The notes: a model not told the origin generated them from the letters alone. Positions 1 through 9,263 are shown, counted from the first letter of the stretch. The stretch: DNA of 50,074 nucleotides from an uncultured Collinsella sp. (GCA_900550415.1 URSO01000006.1:1-50074), one strand, 5' to 3'. A program made the numbers and translations.

Positions 1-2
1 CA

Positions 3-218
3 GCCGATCTCCGCGGGCGGAAGAAAGCAGATCATTTTGGTCTCGCAAGGCTTGCGGAGGCACTCGCGCAGGGCCGCCCGAACAAAACTATACCGGTTTA
101 CTACGATGAACTCGACATTCCCGACCATGACTGCATTTTTCTAAATATCGCAAGCGTTCTACCTGCGGTTTTGGAAGCGTGCAATTTGCCGTGGTCGAAG
201 GTGGGCGATTCATCGTAG
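3..218 (+). CDS. 3' end of an unrecognised ORF (partial at window edge)
   Basis: An open frame enters from the left edge and ends at TAG (216-218), giving about 71 residues. The first part reads plausibly as protein, with the charged stretch GRKKADHFGLARLAEALAQG. The last 45 codons lie inside an inverted-repeat element (84-235), so the reading frame may simply run into a mobile or structural repeat that supplies the stop codon. I do not recognise a family. It could be a real C-terminus truncated by the element, or chance openness. Confidence 0.3.
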   Translation, partial: ADLRGRKKADHFGLARLAEALAQGRPNKTIPVYYDELDIPDHDCIFLNIASVLPAVLEACNLPWSKVGDSS

Positions 219-235
219 TAAACCGGCATAGTTTT
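84..235. repeat. 152-bp element with 27-bp terminal inverted repeats
   Basis: Bases 84-110 and 209-235 are reverse complements with a single mismatch over 27 positions; the arm contains CCGGTTTACTACGATGAA. The 98-bp interior is moderately AT-rich. The element lies between the edge ORF and the minus-strand response regulator, which ends 61 bp further on. Its shape (long arms around a roughly 100-bp interior) matches other elements in this window at 10667, 21291 and 39308, although the sequence is different. Confidence 0.75.
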
Positions 236-296
236 GAAATGGCATTAAATCGATAGCAGCCATTTTGCTATGCCGGGGTGGTCGGTTGTTGGGCAA

Positions 297-926
297 TTAC
301 CCTCGCAGGTAGGCGATGGCGATCTGCGTGCGGTTGCGTAGGCCCATTTTGGCAAGGATCGAGCTGATGTGGTTGCGTACGGTGCCTTCGCCCATGTAAG
401 CGGCGGCGGCAATCTCCTTGTTGTCGAGGCCGCGGGCGATGAGCTCGGCGACTTCGAACTCACGGTCGGTCAGGCTGGCAAAGGCGGCGGGTCGGCGAGG
501 CGTGCTGGCATCGGCGCCTGTCCCGTCAAAATCGATGTCCTCGATCGCCTTGCCCTCGAGCACGCGTTTGCCGTCCATGACCTGCGCCAGTGCCGGTGGA
601 ATGGCGGCGACATCGGTTTTGATCAGGTAGCCGCGGACGCCCAGTTTGAGCGCCGACACAATGTACTCGTCATCCGAGAATGTTGTCAGAAACACCACGC
701 GCGCCGCAGGGTCGCGCTCGAGGATCTCGCGTGCCGCCGAAAGGCCGTCGCGCCCCGGCATCTGGATGTCGAGTAGCGCGATATCGGGCGCGTGCTCGGC
801 GTAGAGCGCGACCGCGTCGTCGCCATTGGCGCCGGTACCCACCACCTCGATCTGCGGCTGTGCGCCCAGGATAATCTTGAGCGAATCGACCACCAAACGG
901 TCGTCGTCGACAACTATGAGCCTCAT
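297..926 (-). CDS. NarL/FixJ-type response regulator
   Basis: The 209-residue protein has a receiver domain (about 1-115) and a LuxR-type helix-turn-helix (about 145-209). In the receiver the acidic pocket is D7-D9, the phospho-acceptor is D53 (LLDIQMPG), the switch threonine lies near 81-82 and the conserved lysine is K103. The C-terminal domain carries LTDREFEVAELIARGLDNKEIA and a recognition helix near EGTVRNHISSILAKMG. The start ATG overlaps the stop of the upstream histidine kinase gene as ATGA, so the two are translationally coupled and form a two-component system. The system sits beside a divergent ABC exporter, which is the likely target; the ligand is unknown. Confidence 0.93.
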   Translation of the reverse strand: MRLIVVDDDRLVVDSLKIILGAQPQIEVVGTGANGDDAVALYAEHAPDIALLDIQMPGRDGLSAAREILERDPAARVVFLTTFSDDEYIVSALKLGVRGYLIKTDVAAIPPALAQVMDGKRVLEGKAIEDIDFDGTGADASTPRRPAAFASLTDREFEVAELIARGLDNKEIAAAAYMGEGTVRNHISSILAKMGLRNRTQIAIAYLRG

Positions 927-2068
927 CGGGCCTCATCTCCTTGCTGTTTGGGAACGGTGGCAAACACACACCAGCCGCCGGCGCCGGCGCGCGGGCCGGC
1001 GGTGAAGGTGCCGCCAAGCGCCTCGACGCGCTCGCGCATGGAGACGAGCCCCATGCCTTCTGCGACGTTGCTGCTGCTCGCCGGGGTCGCGTCTGCGCCA
1101 TCATCGGTAACGATGAGCTGGTAAAACGACGGATGCTCCATGCACCGCACGGTAATGGTTTTGGCATGGGCGTGGCGCATGGTGTTGGAGAGCGCTTCGC
1201 GCAGGACCGCCGCAAAGCAGTTGGCGACATTTGCGGGCGCATGCTCGGCCATAACTTCAAGCTCAATCTGCGGGCCGCCGTCCGAGCGCACGCCTTCAAC
1301 AATGCGTTCGAGCTGCACGGAAAGGTCGACGGCGTTGTCGTTGAGCGCATGGACGCTGGCACGTACGAGCTGGAGCGCCTCGTCAACCGTGCGTTTGACG
1401 TCGGCGAAATCGGCGGCGACGCCGGGCTCGTCGGCGTGCACGACGCGCAGGGCCTCGGTCTGCAGCGAGGCACGCGTGAGCTGGTGGCCCACGTTATCGT
1501 GGATCTCGCGCGCGATGCGGGCGCGTTCGGCGAGCGTCGCGAGCTCGACTTCGTAGTCCTGGCGGTCGGCAAGGTCGCGGTTGCGCGCCTCGAGCGCGAG
1601 GGCTCGTTCCTGCAGCTCGTCTCGGGTACGGCGCATGCGCTGCTGCTCGCGCTCTAACTGGGCGGTACGTAGCGATAGCAAGGTGGCGGCAACCGAAAGG
1701 ATGGCGGTCAGCAGGAGCGTTCGGGCGGTGAGCGCGTCGGTGCGAAGGTCCGCGACGAGCGCAAAGACAAAGACGACGCCAATGCCCAGCGCGATCCAGG
1801 CGTGCTCACGGCGCACGCGCCGCGCGATGTCATAGAGGGCGAGAGGCGCAAACGGCACAAACGGCGGCACGAAGACAGCCGCGATGGCGTAAACGTAGCT
1901 CGCGGCCTCGCTCGCACGGCGGGCGCGGTTCCCCCGTGCGACCTCGGCCAGCGAGGTGGCAATAACGCCAAGGCAAAACGCCGCGACCAGGTGAGCGTTC
2001 ACAGTAAGACCCATGGCGGCCGCAATACAGCACGCCAGCACGATCGATTTGTCGAAAAGCCTGTTCAT
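923..2068 (-). CDS. Sensor histidine kinase (HisKA_3/NarX type)
   Basis: From the chosen ATG the protein has 381 residues. An N-terminal membrane region with about four hydrophobic segments (residues 8-130) has almost no extracytoplasmic loops. It is followed by a coiled coil rich in E, R and Q (135-180) and the dimerisation H-box ERARIAREIHDNVGHQL with phospho-acceptor H190. The C-terminal HATPase shows an N-box around LREALSNTMRHAHA and a glycine box EGMGLVSMRERV. The frame stays open 45 codons further upstream, but that extension is arginine- and glycine-rich and not membrane-like. The ATG at 2068 begins a normal membrane segment and lies 6 nt from a TACAAT box. It is the partner of the 297-926 regulator. 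Intramembrane-sensing kinases of this type often respond to cell-envelope or peptide stress. Confidence 0.92.
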   Translation of the reverse strand: MNRLFDKSIVLACCIAAAMGLTVNAHLVAAFCLGVIATSLAEVARGNRARRASEAASYVYAIAAVFVPPFVPFAPLALYDIARRVRREHAWIALGIGVVFVFALVADLRTDALTARTLLLTAILSVAATLLSLRTAQLEREQQRMRRTRDELQERALALEARNRDLADRQDYEVELATLAERARIAREIHDNVGHQLTRASLQTEALRVVHADEPGVAADFADVKRTVDEALQLVRASVHALNDNAVDLSVQLERIVEGVRSDGGPQIELEVMAEHAPANVANCFAAVLREALSNTMRHAHAKTITVRCMEHPSFYQLIVTDDGADATPASSSNVAEGMGLVSMRERVEALGGTFTAGPRAGAGGWCVFATVPKQQGDEAR

Positions 2069-2074
2069 ACGGGT

Positions 2075-2080
2075 ATTGTA
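2075..2080 (-). promoter_or_regulatory. -10 box of the two-component operon; possible leaderless start
   Basis: On the minus strand TACAAT is followed by only six bases before the ATG of the kinase gene, and there is no purine-rich ribosome site in between. Transcription starting 6-7 nt after the box would begin at or next to the ATG, giving a leaderless mRNA. No convincing -35 box is visible. Confidence 0.5.
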
Positions 2081-2278
2081 CGCGAAGCCGCGCATGGTGG
2101 AGGGGCCGCCTGCGCAACCGTGACATTCCTCCCGCGCGGCAAAGCGGCGTCGATCGCTCGCGCGAGCGGGGGTTTCGCCTCCGCCCCCCCTCACTCGTGA
2201 CAAAGCTCACTGGTGCGCGCCGTCAGCTCCTGCGATGATGCAATCGTACCGGGCCGCAAGCAACAGAAGGGCCGCCTC

Positions 2279-3217
2279 ATGACAGACATCGTCCACGTCG
2301 AAAACCTCGTCAAGCGCTATGACGATCTTATTGCGCTCGATCACTTTAATCTGAGCATCGCCCCCGGCGAGATCTTTGGCCTGCTGGGCCCCAACGGCTC
2401 GGGCAAGACCACGTCCATCAACTGCATTTTGCAGCTGCTCTCCTACGACAAAGGTACCATCGAGCTGTTCGGCGAGCCCATGACGCCCACGCGTTACGAC
2501 CTCAAGCGCCGCATCGGCGTGGTACCGCAGCAGGTGGCGGTGTTTGACGAGCTCACGGTGCGCGAGAACATCGACTATTTCTGCAGCCTCTACGTTAACG
2601 ACCGCAAGCGCCGCCGCGCGCTGGTGGACGAGGCGATCGACTTTGTCGGCCTGGGCGACTTTACCAAGTTCCGTCCCGGCAAGCTCTCGGGCGGCCTGGC
2701 GCGTCGTCTCAACATTGCCTGCGGCATCGCGCACAAGCCCGAGCTCATCTTTTTTGACGAACCCACGGTGGCGGTCGACCCGCAAAGCCGCAACGCCATC
2801 CTGGAGGGCATCTGCCGCCTGCGCGACGAGGGCGCCACGGTGGTGTATACCAGCCATTACATGGAGGAAGTCGAGCAGATCTGCAGCCGCATCATGATCA
2901 TGGACGGTGGGCGCGTGCTGGCGCAGGGCACTAACGACGAGCTCAAGCGCATGATTCAGATGGGCGAGAAGATTGTAATCGAGGTCGGCGAGGTTCCGAG
3001 TGCGGCGCTCGGTGCCGTCGCAAGCCTGCCGCACGTTCTGGACCTTTCGGCAACGGCGGGACAACTCACGTTTTCGTGCGAAGCGAGCCCGCACAACCTG
3101 ACGGACATTCTCGATGCGCTGCGCTCGCATGACGTGCCGCTCGGCCGCATCTATTCCGAACCGCCGACCCTCAACGACGTATTCCTCGAGATCACCGGCC
3201 GCGAGCTGCGCGACTAG
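2279..3217 (+). CDS. ABC transporter ATP-binding protein (ABC-2 exporter)
   Basis: The 312-residue ATPase has Walker A GPNGSGKTT (37-45), a Q-loop near PQQVAVFDELT, signature LSGGLARRL and Walker B LIFFDEP followed by an H-loop TSHYMEEVEQI. The C-terminal 90 residues form the extension usual in DrrA/CcmA-like drug and peptide exporters. The frame is open 22 codons upstream, but AGAAGG stands eight bases before the ATG at 2279, which fixes the start. It is first in a three-gene operon with two permeases. The divergent two-component system suggests induction by the exported or toxic compound. Confidence 0.95.
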   Translation: MTDIVHVENLVKRYDDLIALDHFNLSIAPGEIFGLLGPNGSGKTTSINCILQLLSYDKGTIELFGEPMTPTRYDLKRRIGVVPQQVAVFDELTVRENIDYFCSLYVNDRKRRRALVDEAIDFVGLGDFTKFRPGKLSGGLARRLNIACGIAHKPELIFFDEPTVAVDPQSRNAILEGICRLRDEGATVVYTSHYMEEVEQICSRIMIMDGGRVLAQGTNDELKRMIQMGEKIVIEVGEVPSAALGAVASLPHVLDLSATAGQLTFSCEASPHNLTDILDALRSHDVPLGRIYSEPPTLNDVFLEITGRELRD

Positions 3218-3226
3218 GGGGCGGCC

Positions 3227-4414
3227 ATGTTCAACACCATCATCACCACGGTCAAGACGCTGCTGCGCCGGCCGAGCACGTGGGTCTGGGGCGCTCTCTT
3301 TCCTATCGCGCTTTCCACGATGTTCATGTTTATGTTTGCGAACCTCAGCTCCGACGGCACGGTCGACCCGGTGCCGGTTGCCGTCGTGGCGGACGAGGCC
3401 TGGGATGCCTCGACCTTTAAGGATGTGGCGGCTTCGCTTGCCAAGGAAGGTGACGACCAGCTGCTCGATGTGAGCGAGTACGAAGACTTGGCAGCCGCGC
3501 GCAAAGCACTCAAGGCCGGCGAGGTCGCGGGCATCTATACGGTCGACGATGCGGGCGCACCCAGGCTCACGCTGCTTTCGAGCTATGGCAGCTCGCGTGC
3601 GTCGACGGTGCTCACCGACCGCAGCATCCTTGAGACGGTGGCAAGCTCGTATACGCAAAATGCCGAGCTCATGTCCCAGATTGCCCAAGACAACCCGGCG
3701 GCGCTCGCCGACCCGGAAGCGGTTGCGCGCGTCCTGTCGCTTAAGGGCGGCACCCGTCGCGTAAGCCTGACACGCACCACGCCCGACGGCACGACCATCT
3801 ACTATTACGCGCTCTTTGGCCTGGTCGCGATGATGTCTGCCGAGTTTGCCGCTTTGAGCGTCGTCGATTTGCAGCCCAATCTGTCCGGCCTCGGCGCGCG
3901 CCGCTGCGTGGGCGGTCTTTCCAAGACGGCGTCGCTGGCCGGCATTTTTGTCGGCTCGTGGCTGGTTTCCTTTGCATCGATGGCGGTTGCGATCGGCTAC
4001 GTGCGCCTGGTCGTGGGCGTCGACTTTGGCGGGCGCGAGGGGTTGTGCCTGCTGGGCGGGGCTGCATCCGCGCTTGCCGCCACGGGCCTGGGGCTTTTTG
4101 TGGGCACGCTTCCCGTTAAGGGCGGCAAGGCATCCAAGTCGGGCATCCTCACGGGCTTTGCCACCACGTGCGCCCTGTTCGCCGGCCTCTACGGCGAGCC
4201 GGCGATGGCGCTTGCCGACGACGTCGCCCGCGCTTGTCCGGTCGAGTGCTGGCTCAACCCCGTCAAGCTCATCTGCGACATGTTCAATCGCCTGTATTTC
4301 TTTGAGGACCTGGGGCCCTTCGCTGTTCGCGCCGGCGCGCTCGTCCTGATGGCCCTGGTGTTTGTCGCCGCCGCTACGCTGATCTTTGGAAGGAGCCGCT
4401 ATGAGCACCTTTAA
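3227..4414 (+). CDS. ABC-2 type permease
   Basis: A 395-residue membrane protein. One N-terminal membrane helix (about 18-40) is followed by a long extracytoplasmic domain (about 45-190), then five further hydrophobic segments to the C-terminus. This is the usual layout of ABC-2 membrane subunits. GGGGGCGG precedes the ATG, and the gap to the ATPase stop is only 9 bp. The last 14 bases overlap the start of the second permease. Substrate cannot be told from sequence; antimicrobial peptides or lantibiotics are typical for exporters next to a two-component system. Confidence 0.9.
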   Translation: MFNTIITTVKTLLRRPSTWVWGALFPIALSTMFMFMFANLSSDGTVDPVPVAVVADEAWDASTFKDVAASLAKEGDDQLLDVSEYEDLAAARKALKAGEVAGIYTVDDAGAPRLTLLSSYGSSRASTVLTDRSILETVASSYTQNAELMSQIAQDNPAALADPEAVARVLSLKGGTRRVSLTRTTPDGTTIYYYALFGLVAMMSAEFAALSVVDLQPNLSGLGARRCVGGLSKTASLAGIFVGSWLVSFASMAVAIGYVRLVVGVDFGGREGLCLLGGAASALAATGLGLFVGTLPVKGGKASKSGILTGFATTCALFAGLYGEPAMALADDVARACPVECWLNPVKLICDMFNRLYFFEDLGPFAVRAGALVLMALVFVAAATLIFGRSRYEHL

Positions 4415-5606
4415 GACCGCGCTTCGCATGGCGCTGGCGCACCCGTTCTACCTGCTCATCTATACGGTGTTCATCTCGCTCATGGGCGTATTCATCGCGG
4501 CTTCGGTGAGCTGGAACTCGTCGCAGCTTACCGAGTACAAGCCCTACGACACCAACGTGATCGTGGTCGACCGCGACAATAGCGACCTTTCGCGGGCGCT
4601 TACCAAGCACCTGGGCTCACGCTTTGACCTGGTCACGGGCGTCGGCGACGACACATACGACCTTGCCGACGCGCTCTCCAAGAGCAACAGCGCCAAGGGC
4701 AGTGCCGATTGCGTGTTCTTTATCCCGGAGGGGTTTGAGGACGATCTTGTTGCAGCCGCCCGTGCGGGGGAGGCCCTGCCCAAGCTCGACGTGACCTATG
4801 GTTCCGGCACCATGGCGGCGGCGCTTTCGTCCGCCGAGGCCTCGCGCTGGATCTCGCTCGCGGGCGCTGCGGCGGCGCTTGAACCCGCTGCCTCCAACGG
4901 TGACGTCGCAAGGGCCGCCGAGCACGCGGCCGCAAAGCGCGCGGAGGTCCAGATCGAGCAGGTCAAGGTCGACTCGACTGCTGCTACCACGCTCGAGTCG
5001 TACTTCAACTTTGGCGCGTACGCGATCATCTCGTCGGTCATCGTGTCGGTGGGACTGGTGTTTTCGGGCATGAACGAGCCCGAGCGCGTGCGCCGCATGG
5101 ATGCCAGCCCGGTCTCTGAGCGCCAGCGTTCGCTCGCTGTGTTCGCGGCCGCCGCCGTGCTCACCGTTTGCATCTGGCTTGTGTCGAGCATGATGGGCGT
5201 CGTGGGCTTTGCCGGCGCGGTTGCCGAGGTCGGCGTGGGCCGCGTGTGCCTGGCGCTGGCGGCAACGTTTGCCCTGGCGTGCACGCCGCTGGCCGTTGGC
5301 TTTACGCTGTCGAGCCTGGGCGCGCGCGAGGAGCTGCTCAACGGTGTGGGCAACCTGCTCGGCATGCTCATGACGTTTTTGGGCGGCGCCTGGATGCCGC
5401 TGTCGCTCATGGGCTCGGCCGTGCAGACGGTGGCGCACTTTGTGCCGACGTATTGGGTGAACGACGCAATCGGCAAGGCGCTTGCCTCGGACCTGACGTC
5501 TGCCGTGTTGGGCGACATCGTCTGTGACCTGGGCGTCACCGTGCTCTTCGCCGCCGCCATCGCCGCCGTAGGCCTAGCCCTCGCACACGCCAAATCCCAC
5601 GCCTAG
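4401..5606 (+). CDS. ABC-2 type permease, second subunit
   Basis: A 401-residue paralogue of the preceding permease with the same plan: membrane helix near 15-35, extracytoplasmic domain 40-205, then five membrane segments. The extracytoplasmic part has an alanine-rich helical region ending VQIEQVKVDSTAATTLESY. An AAGGAG ribosome site lies inside the end of the upstream gene and the ATG at 4401 overlaps it, so translation is coupled. Two non-identical permeases with one ATPase suggest a heterodimeric exporter. Confidence 0.9.
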   Translation: MSTFKTALRMALAHPFYLLIYTVFISLMGVFIAASVSWNSSQLTEYKPYDTNVIVVDRDNSDLSRALTKHLGSRFDLVTGVGDDTYDLADALSKSNSAKGSADCVFFIPEGFEDDLVAAARAGEALPKLDVTYGSGTMAAALSSAEASRWISLAGAAAALEPAASNGDVARAAEHAAAKRAEVQIEQVKVDSTAATTLESYFNFGAYAIISSVIVSVGLVFSGMNEPERVRRMDASPVSERQRSLAVFAAAAVLTVCIWLVSSMMGVVGFAGAVAEVGVGRVCLALAATFALACTPLAVGFTLSSLGAREELLNGVGNLLGMLMTFLGGAWMPLSLMGSAVQTVAHFVPTYWVNDAIGKALASDLTSAVLGDIVCDLGVTVLFAAAIAAVGLALAHAKSHA

Positions 5607-5617
5607 CCGTAACCCGT

Positions 5618-5726
5618 CACTTGGGGACGTTCCTTTCCTGCTGGCACTTGGGGACAGTCCCGGCACTCATTGGGGACAGACTTAAATGAGTGGTTTCAGT
5701 CATATAAGTCTGTCCCCAATGAGTGC
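5618..5726. repeat. Cluster of GGGGAC-type palindromic repeats
   Basis: Two short CACTTGGGGAC units (about 5618 and 5646) are followed by a 27-bp unit at 5665-5691 beginning ACTCATTGGGGACAGACTTA and an inverted, slightly degenerate copy at 5698-5724. The facing copies pair perfectly over 22 bp (5663-5684 with 5705-5726). It lies between two unrelated ABC operons and lacks a clear U-tract, so it is a repeat first and a possible terminator only by structure. Confidence 0.85.
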
Positions 5727-5830
5727 CCAATGACTGGTTTGGAAAAAATTGCGCCTGTCGCTAAAAAATAGTTCGCCCAGGTTTACTATTACCCTAGAAA
5801 AGTAGCAGAAGGCTAACAACGGGGGATAGC

Positions 5831-6544
5831 ATGGCGACAAAGCATGCCTACGTCCAGGTCAACGGGCTCAAGAAACACTACGGCGACGGTGATGCGCGCC
5901 TGACGGTACTCGATGGCATCGACACGTCCATCAACCGCGGCGAGATCTGCGTCATGCTGGGGCCCTCGGGCTCGGGCAAGTCGACCTTTCTCAACCTGAT
6001 CGGCGGCCTGGAGGATGCCGACGGTGGCTCCATCATGGTGGACGGCTGCGACCTCACGGTGCTCAAACCTACCGATCTGGGCGAGTATCGCCGCCGTGAG
6101 CTGGGTTTTGTCTTCCAGTTCTACAACCTGGTGCCCGACCTTACCATCAAGGAGAACATCGAGGTCACGGCGCACCTGTCCAAAAACCCGCTCAATGTCG
6201 ACGACCTGCTGCGTTCGCTGGGCCTCTACGAGCACCGCAACAAGTTTCCGCGCCAGGTCTCGGGCGGCCAGCAGCAGCGTTGCGCCATCGGCCGCGCACT
6301 CGTCAAAAACCCGGGCCTGCTGCTGTGCGACGAGCCCACCGGCGCGCTTGACTACAAGACATCCAAGGAAATCTTGCAGCTCATGGAGGACGTCAACCGC
6401 ACCTACGGCTGCACCATCATCATTGTCACCCACAACGCCGCCATCGCGCGCATGGCCAATCGCGTGCTGCGCCTGCGCGACGGGTGCATCGTCGAGGACG
6501 AGCTCAACGAGTCGCCCGTCGCGGCCGCCGAGCTCGATTGGTAG
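5831..6544 (+). CDS. ABC transporter ATP-binding protein (LolD/MacB type)
   Basis: The 237-residue ATPase has Walker A GPSGSGKST (44-52), FQFYNLVPDLTIKEN after the Q-loop, signature VSGGQQQRCAIGRAL, Walker B LLLCDEPTGALD and H-loop VTHN. FQF..L.P.LT and EPTGALD are typical of the MacB/BceA/LolD group that works with FtsX-fold permeases. GGGGGA precedes the ATG. The permease gene begins 8 bp after its stop. Confidence 0.95.
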   Translation: MATKHAYVQVNGLKKHYGDGDARLTVLDGIDTSINRGEICVMLGPSGSGKSTFLNLIGGLEDADGGSIMVDGCDLTVLKPTDLGEYRRRELGFVFQFYNLVPDLTIKENIEVTAHLSKNPLNVDDLLRSLGLYEHRNKFPRQVSGGQQQRCAIGRALVKNPGLLLCDEPTGALDYKTSKEILQLMEDVNRTYGCTIIIVTHNAAIARMANRVLRLRDGCIVEDELNESPVAAAELDW

Positions 6545-6552
6545 GCGGCGTC

Positions 6553-9219
6553 ATGACACCTCTCGCAAAACGTCTCCCGCGCGAGCTGCGCCGCAATATC
6601 GGCAAGTACCTGGGCATCTTTTTGCTTATGTGCGGGAGCATCGCCCTTACCTCGGGCTTTTTGCTCGCGGCGCATTCCATCGGCTGCCTTATCGACGACA
6701 TGCGCGATGCGTACACGATTGAGGACGGCCGCGTGACCGCCTCCTTCGAGGCTACCGACGACCAGCTCAAGGCAGCCGAGGATGCAGCCGACGACGTCGG
6801 CGGCGTCACGCTCTACAAGAATTTCTCCATCGACGCCATCATCAAAAAGACCGCCGGCGACGACGGCACCAAGCGCACGTTGCGCACCTATGCGCACCGC
6901 ACCAAGGTCGATATCGCGTCCTACTGTGAGGGCAAGGAGCCCAAGACGGACGATGAGGTGGCTATCGACCGCGTTTTTGCCACCAACAACGACCTTGTCG
7001 TGGGCGATAAGGTCGAGCTTGAGGGACGCACCTACACCGTCTGCGGCATCATGACCCAGCCCGATAGCCAGGCGCTGTTCCTCAACAATTCGGACTTTAC
7101 GGTGAACACCATCACGTACGGCGTGGCCGAGGTCACCGACGCCGGCTTTGCCGCGCTCGAGGATGCCGGCGGCGCACCCGCCTACACCTACTCCTTCACC
7201 TTTGCCGATCGCGACCTCCCCACTGCAGACCGCATCGACGGCGAGCAAGATATGGTCGAGGCGCTGACCGATGCCGATGCGCGCGTGGACGATCTGATCG
7301 ATGCCGATTCCAATCAGGGTATTGGCTACGCGCGCGACGACGTAGACGGCGACTCCATGATGTGGATGACGCTGCTCGACATTATCATCGTGATCATGGC
7401 GTTTGTCTTTGTGGTCCTTACCGACGCCACCATCGAGGAGGAGAGCGCCATCGTCGGCACGCTGCTCGCCAGCGGCTATCGTCGACGCGAGATCGTGCTG
7501 CACTACCTGGCGCTTCCCGCCATCGTGGGCGTGCTCGCGGCGCTTTTGGGCGCCGCGCTCGGCGTCGCGTTCTTTACCGAGCCCATGCGCGGCCTCTATT
7601 ACGGTTCGTACAGCCTGCCTCCCTTCCAGGTGTACTGGAGCTGGGAGATTTTTGTGAAGTGCGCCGTGGTTCCCGCTGCCGCGCTCATCCTCATCACGCT
7701 GGTGGGCCTGCTTCGCAAGATGGGCAAGACGCCGTTGCAGTTCCTTCGTCACGAGGCGAGCGGCAAATCGGGCACCAAGCGCGGCTTGCAGCTGCCGGAG
7801 CGCATGGGCTTTGTCTCGCGCTTCCGCCTTCGTATCTTCCTGCGCAACCTAGGCAACTTCGCCACGCTCTTCGTGGGCATTGCGTTTGCCTCGCTGCTGC
7901 TGCTCTTTGGCCTGGCGATTCTGCCCACGATGACGCATTACGCCGACAACCTGGAGACAAGCCTGGTCGCCGAGCACCAGTACACGCTCAAGGCTCCGCT
8001 GGAGCTCGAGGGCACTGCCGAGGAGCGCGAGCAGTGGTCGGCACTCGAGCGCTTGCAGTCGGTTGACGGCGCGCTGCTCTCCGCCGCCCAAGATGCCAGT
8101 GACGAGCTCGATGACGCGGCCGATGCGGCGCAGACGGCAACCGATGCCGCGGCCAGCTCTCCGTCTGCCGAGAGCCTGGCCGCGGCGCAGGACGCGCTCG
8201 CCAAGGTCCAGGACAAGAAGGACGCGCTCTACGCGCGCCTCGATGACCTTGCCGCTGCCCTCGGCTGCAACCGCGACGAGGCCATCGGCCTGATCGACAA
8301 GGCCTCTAAGATCGACACTGACAACGACGATATCCACCCGGTCAATACGACCGACAACGGCGCTGGCGCAATCGCGCGGGCCGAGAAATACGCCGTCTAC
8401 CAGCTGCAATACGACCGCGGCGATGGTAATGGCGAGGAGACGATTTCCGTCTACGGCATCTCGCCCGATTCGCGCTACTGGAAGGGCCTCAACATCGGCG
8501 ACGGACACGTCGTCTTTGGCGGCGGCCTGCTCGACAAGTTTGGCTGGAGCGAGGGCCAGAAGGTCGAGCTTCGCGACAAGTACGAGGCTCGGGATTATTC
8601 CCTTGAGTACGCGGGCAAGGGCTGCTCCTGGGGCTCAAAGTCGGACATGAATATCTATATGAGCATCGATGACTTTAACGAGCTGTTCGACAACGATGCC
8701 GCCTACTTCAACGGCTATGTGAGCAACGAGAAGCTCGACCTCGATGCTCGTTACTTTGCCGGCGACACCACGCCCGACGACATGCGCGCCGTGGGCGACC
8801 AGTTCATCGGCATGATGAGCAAAATGATCGGCATGATGGTCGGGCTCGCGGTGTTTATCTTCCTGCTGTTTATGTACCTGCTGACCAAGGCTGTTATCGA
8901 CCATAGCGCCCGATCGATCAGCTACATGAAGGTCTTTGGCTATCGCGATGGCGAGATTTCGCATCTGTACATCCGCTCGATCACGCTGTGCGTGGCGGCG
9001 TCGCTCGTGCTGAGCCTGCCGGTCATTATTGGCTCGCTCACGGCCATCTTCCGCTCGATGCTGCTCGCCTACAACGGCAATATCGAGATCTACGTGCCCG
9101 CTTGGTCCATGGCTGCATGCGTCGGCATCGGCTTTGCAACCTACCTGGTCGTGGCGCTGCTGCACACGCGTTCCATCAAGCGCGTCAGCCTGGCCGAAGC
9201 CCTCAAGGTGCAGGAGTAG
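6553..9219 (+). CDS. FtsX-family ABC permease
   Basis: An 888-residue permease with two FtsX-like halves. An N-terminal helix (about 17-45) is followed by an extracytoplasmic MacB-like region (50-265), then three membrane helices near 270-400. A second helix follows near 430-460. Next comes a long second extracytoplasmic region (470-750) with an Ala/Asp-rich coiled coil around 510-580, then three terminal helices. Such mechanotransmission permeases do not themselves form a channel in MacB-type systems; they export peptides, lipids or antibiotics, or detect them. The ATG at 6553 was chosen because the longer upstream frame overlaps the ATPase and is arginine-rich; the ribosome site is weak (GGTAGGCGG). 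Confidence 0.9.
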   Translation: MTPLAKRLPRELRRNIGKYLGIFLLMCGSIALTSGFLLAAHSIGCLIDDMRDAYTIEDGRVTASFEATDDQLKAAEDAADDVGGVTLYKNFSIDAIIKKTAGDDGTKRTLRTYAHRTKVDIASYCEGKEPKTDDEVAIDRVFATNNDLVVGDKVELEGRTYTVCGIMTQPDSQALFLNNSDFTVNTITYGVAEVTDAGFAALEDAGGAPAYTYSFTFADRDLPTADRIDGEQDMVEALTDADARVDDLIDADSNQGIGYARDDVDGDSMMWMTLLDIIIVIMAFVFVVLTDATIEEESAIVGTLLASGYRRREIVLHYLALPAIVGVLAALLGAALGVAFFTEPMRGLYYGSYSLPPFQVYWSWEIFVKCAVVPAAALILITLVGLLRKMGKTPLQFLRHEASGKSGTKRGLQLPERMGFVSRFRLRIFLRNLGNFATLFVGIAFASLLLLFGLAILPTMTHYADNLETSLVAEHQYTLKAPLELEGTAEEREQWSALERLQSVDGALLSAAQDASDELDDAADAAQTATDAAASSPSAESLAAAQDALAKVQDKKDALYARLDDLAAALGCNRDEAIGLIDKASKIDTDNDDIHPVNTTDNGAGAIARAEKYAVYQLQYDRGDGNGEETISVYGISPDSRYWKGLNIGDGHVVFGGGLLDKFGWSEGQKVELRDKYEARDYSLEYAGKGCSWGSKSDMNIYMSIDDFNELFDNDAAYFNGYVSNEKLDLDARYFAGDTTPDDMRAVGDQFIGMMSKMIGMMVGLAVFIFLLFMYLLTKAVIDHSARSISYMKVFGYRDGEISHLYIRSITLCVAASLVLSLPVIIGSLTAIFRSMLLAYNGNIEIYVPAWSMAACVGIGFATYLVVALLHTRSIKRVSLAEALKVQE

Positions 9220-9263
9220 TCATCGGGGACAGTCTTTGCCGATTCGCCGGCCGGGCGGCAAGC

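Noticed and set aside
2207..4429. A very long open frame on the minus strand opposite the ABC operon
   Set aside because: It is antisense to three well-supported genes, is rich in Arg, His and Gln, has no ribosome site and no recognisable domain. High-GC codon bias explains the openness.
5618..5726. Repeats considered as a CRISPR array
   Set aside because: Units are palindromic, face each other and have no regular spacers; no cas genes are in the window.
6484..6552. Upstream start for the FtsX permease
   Set aside because: It would add an arginine-rich segment overlapping the ATPase gene; the ATG at 6553 leads straight into the membrane anchor.
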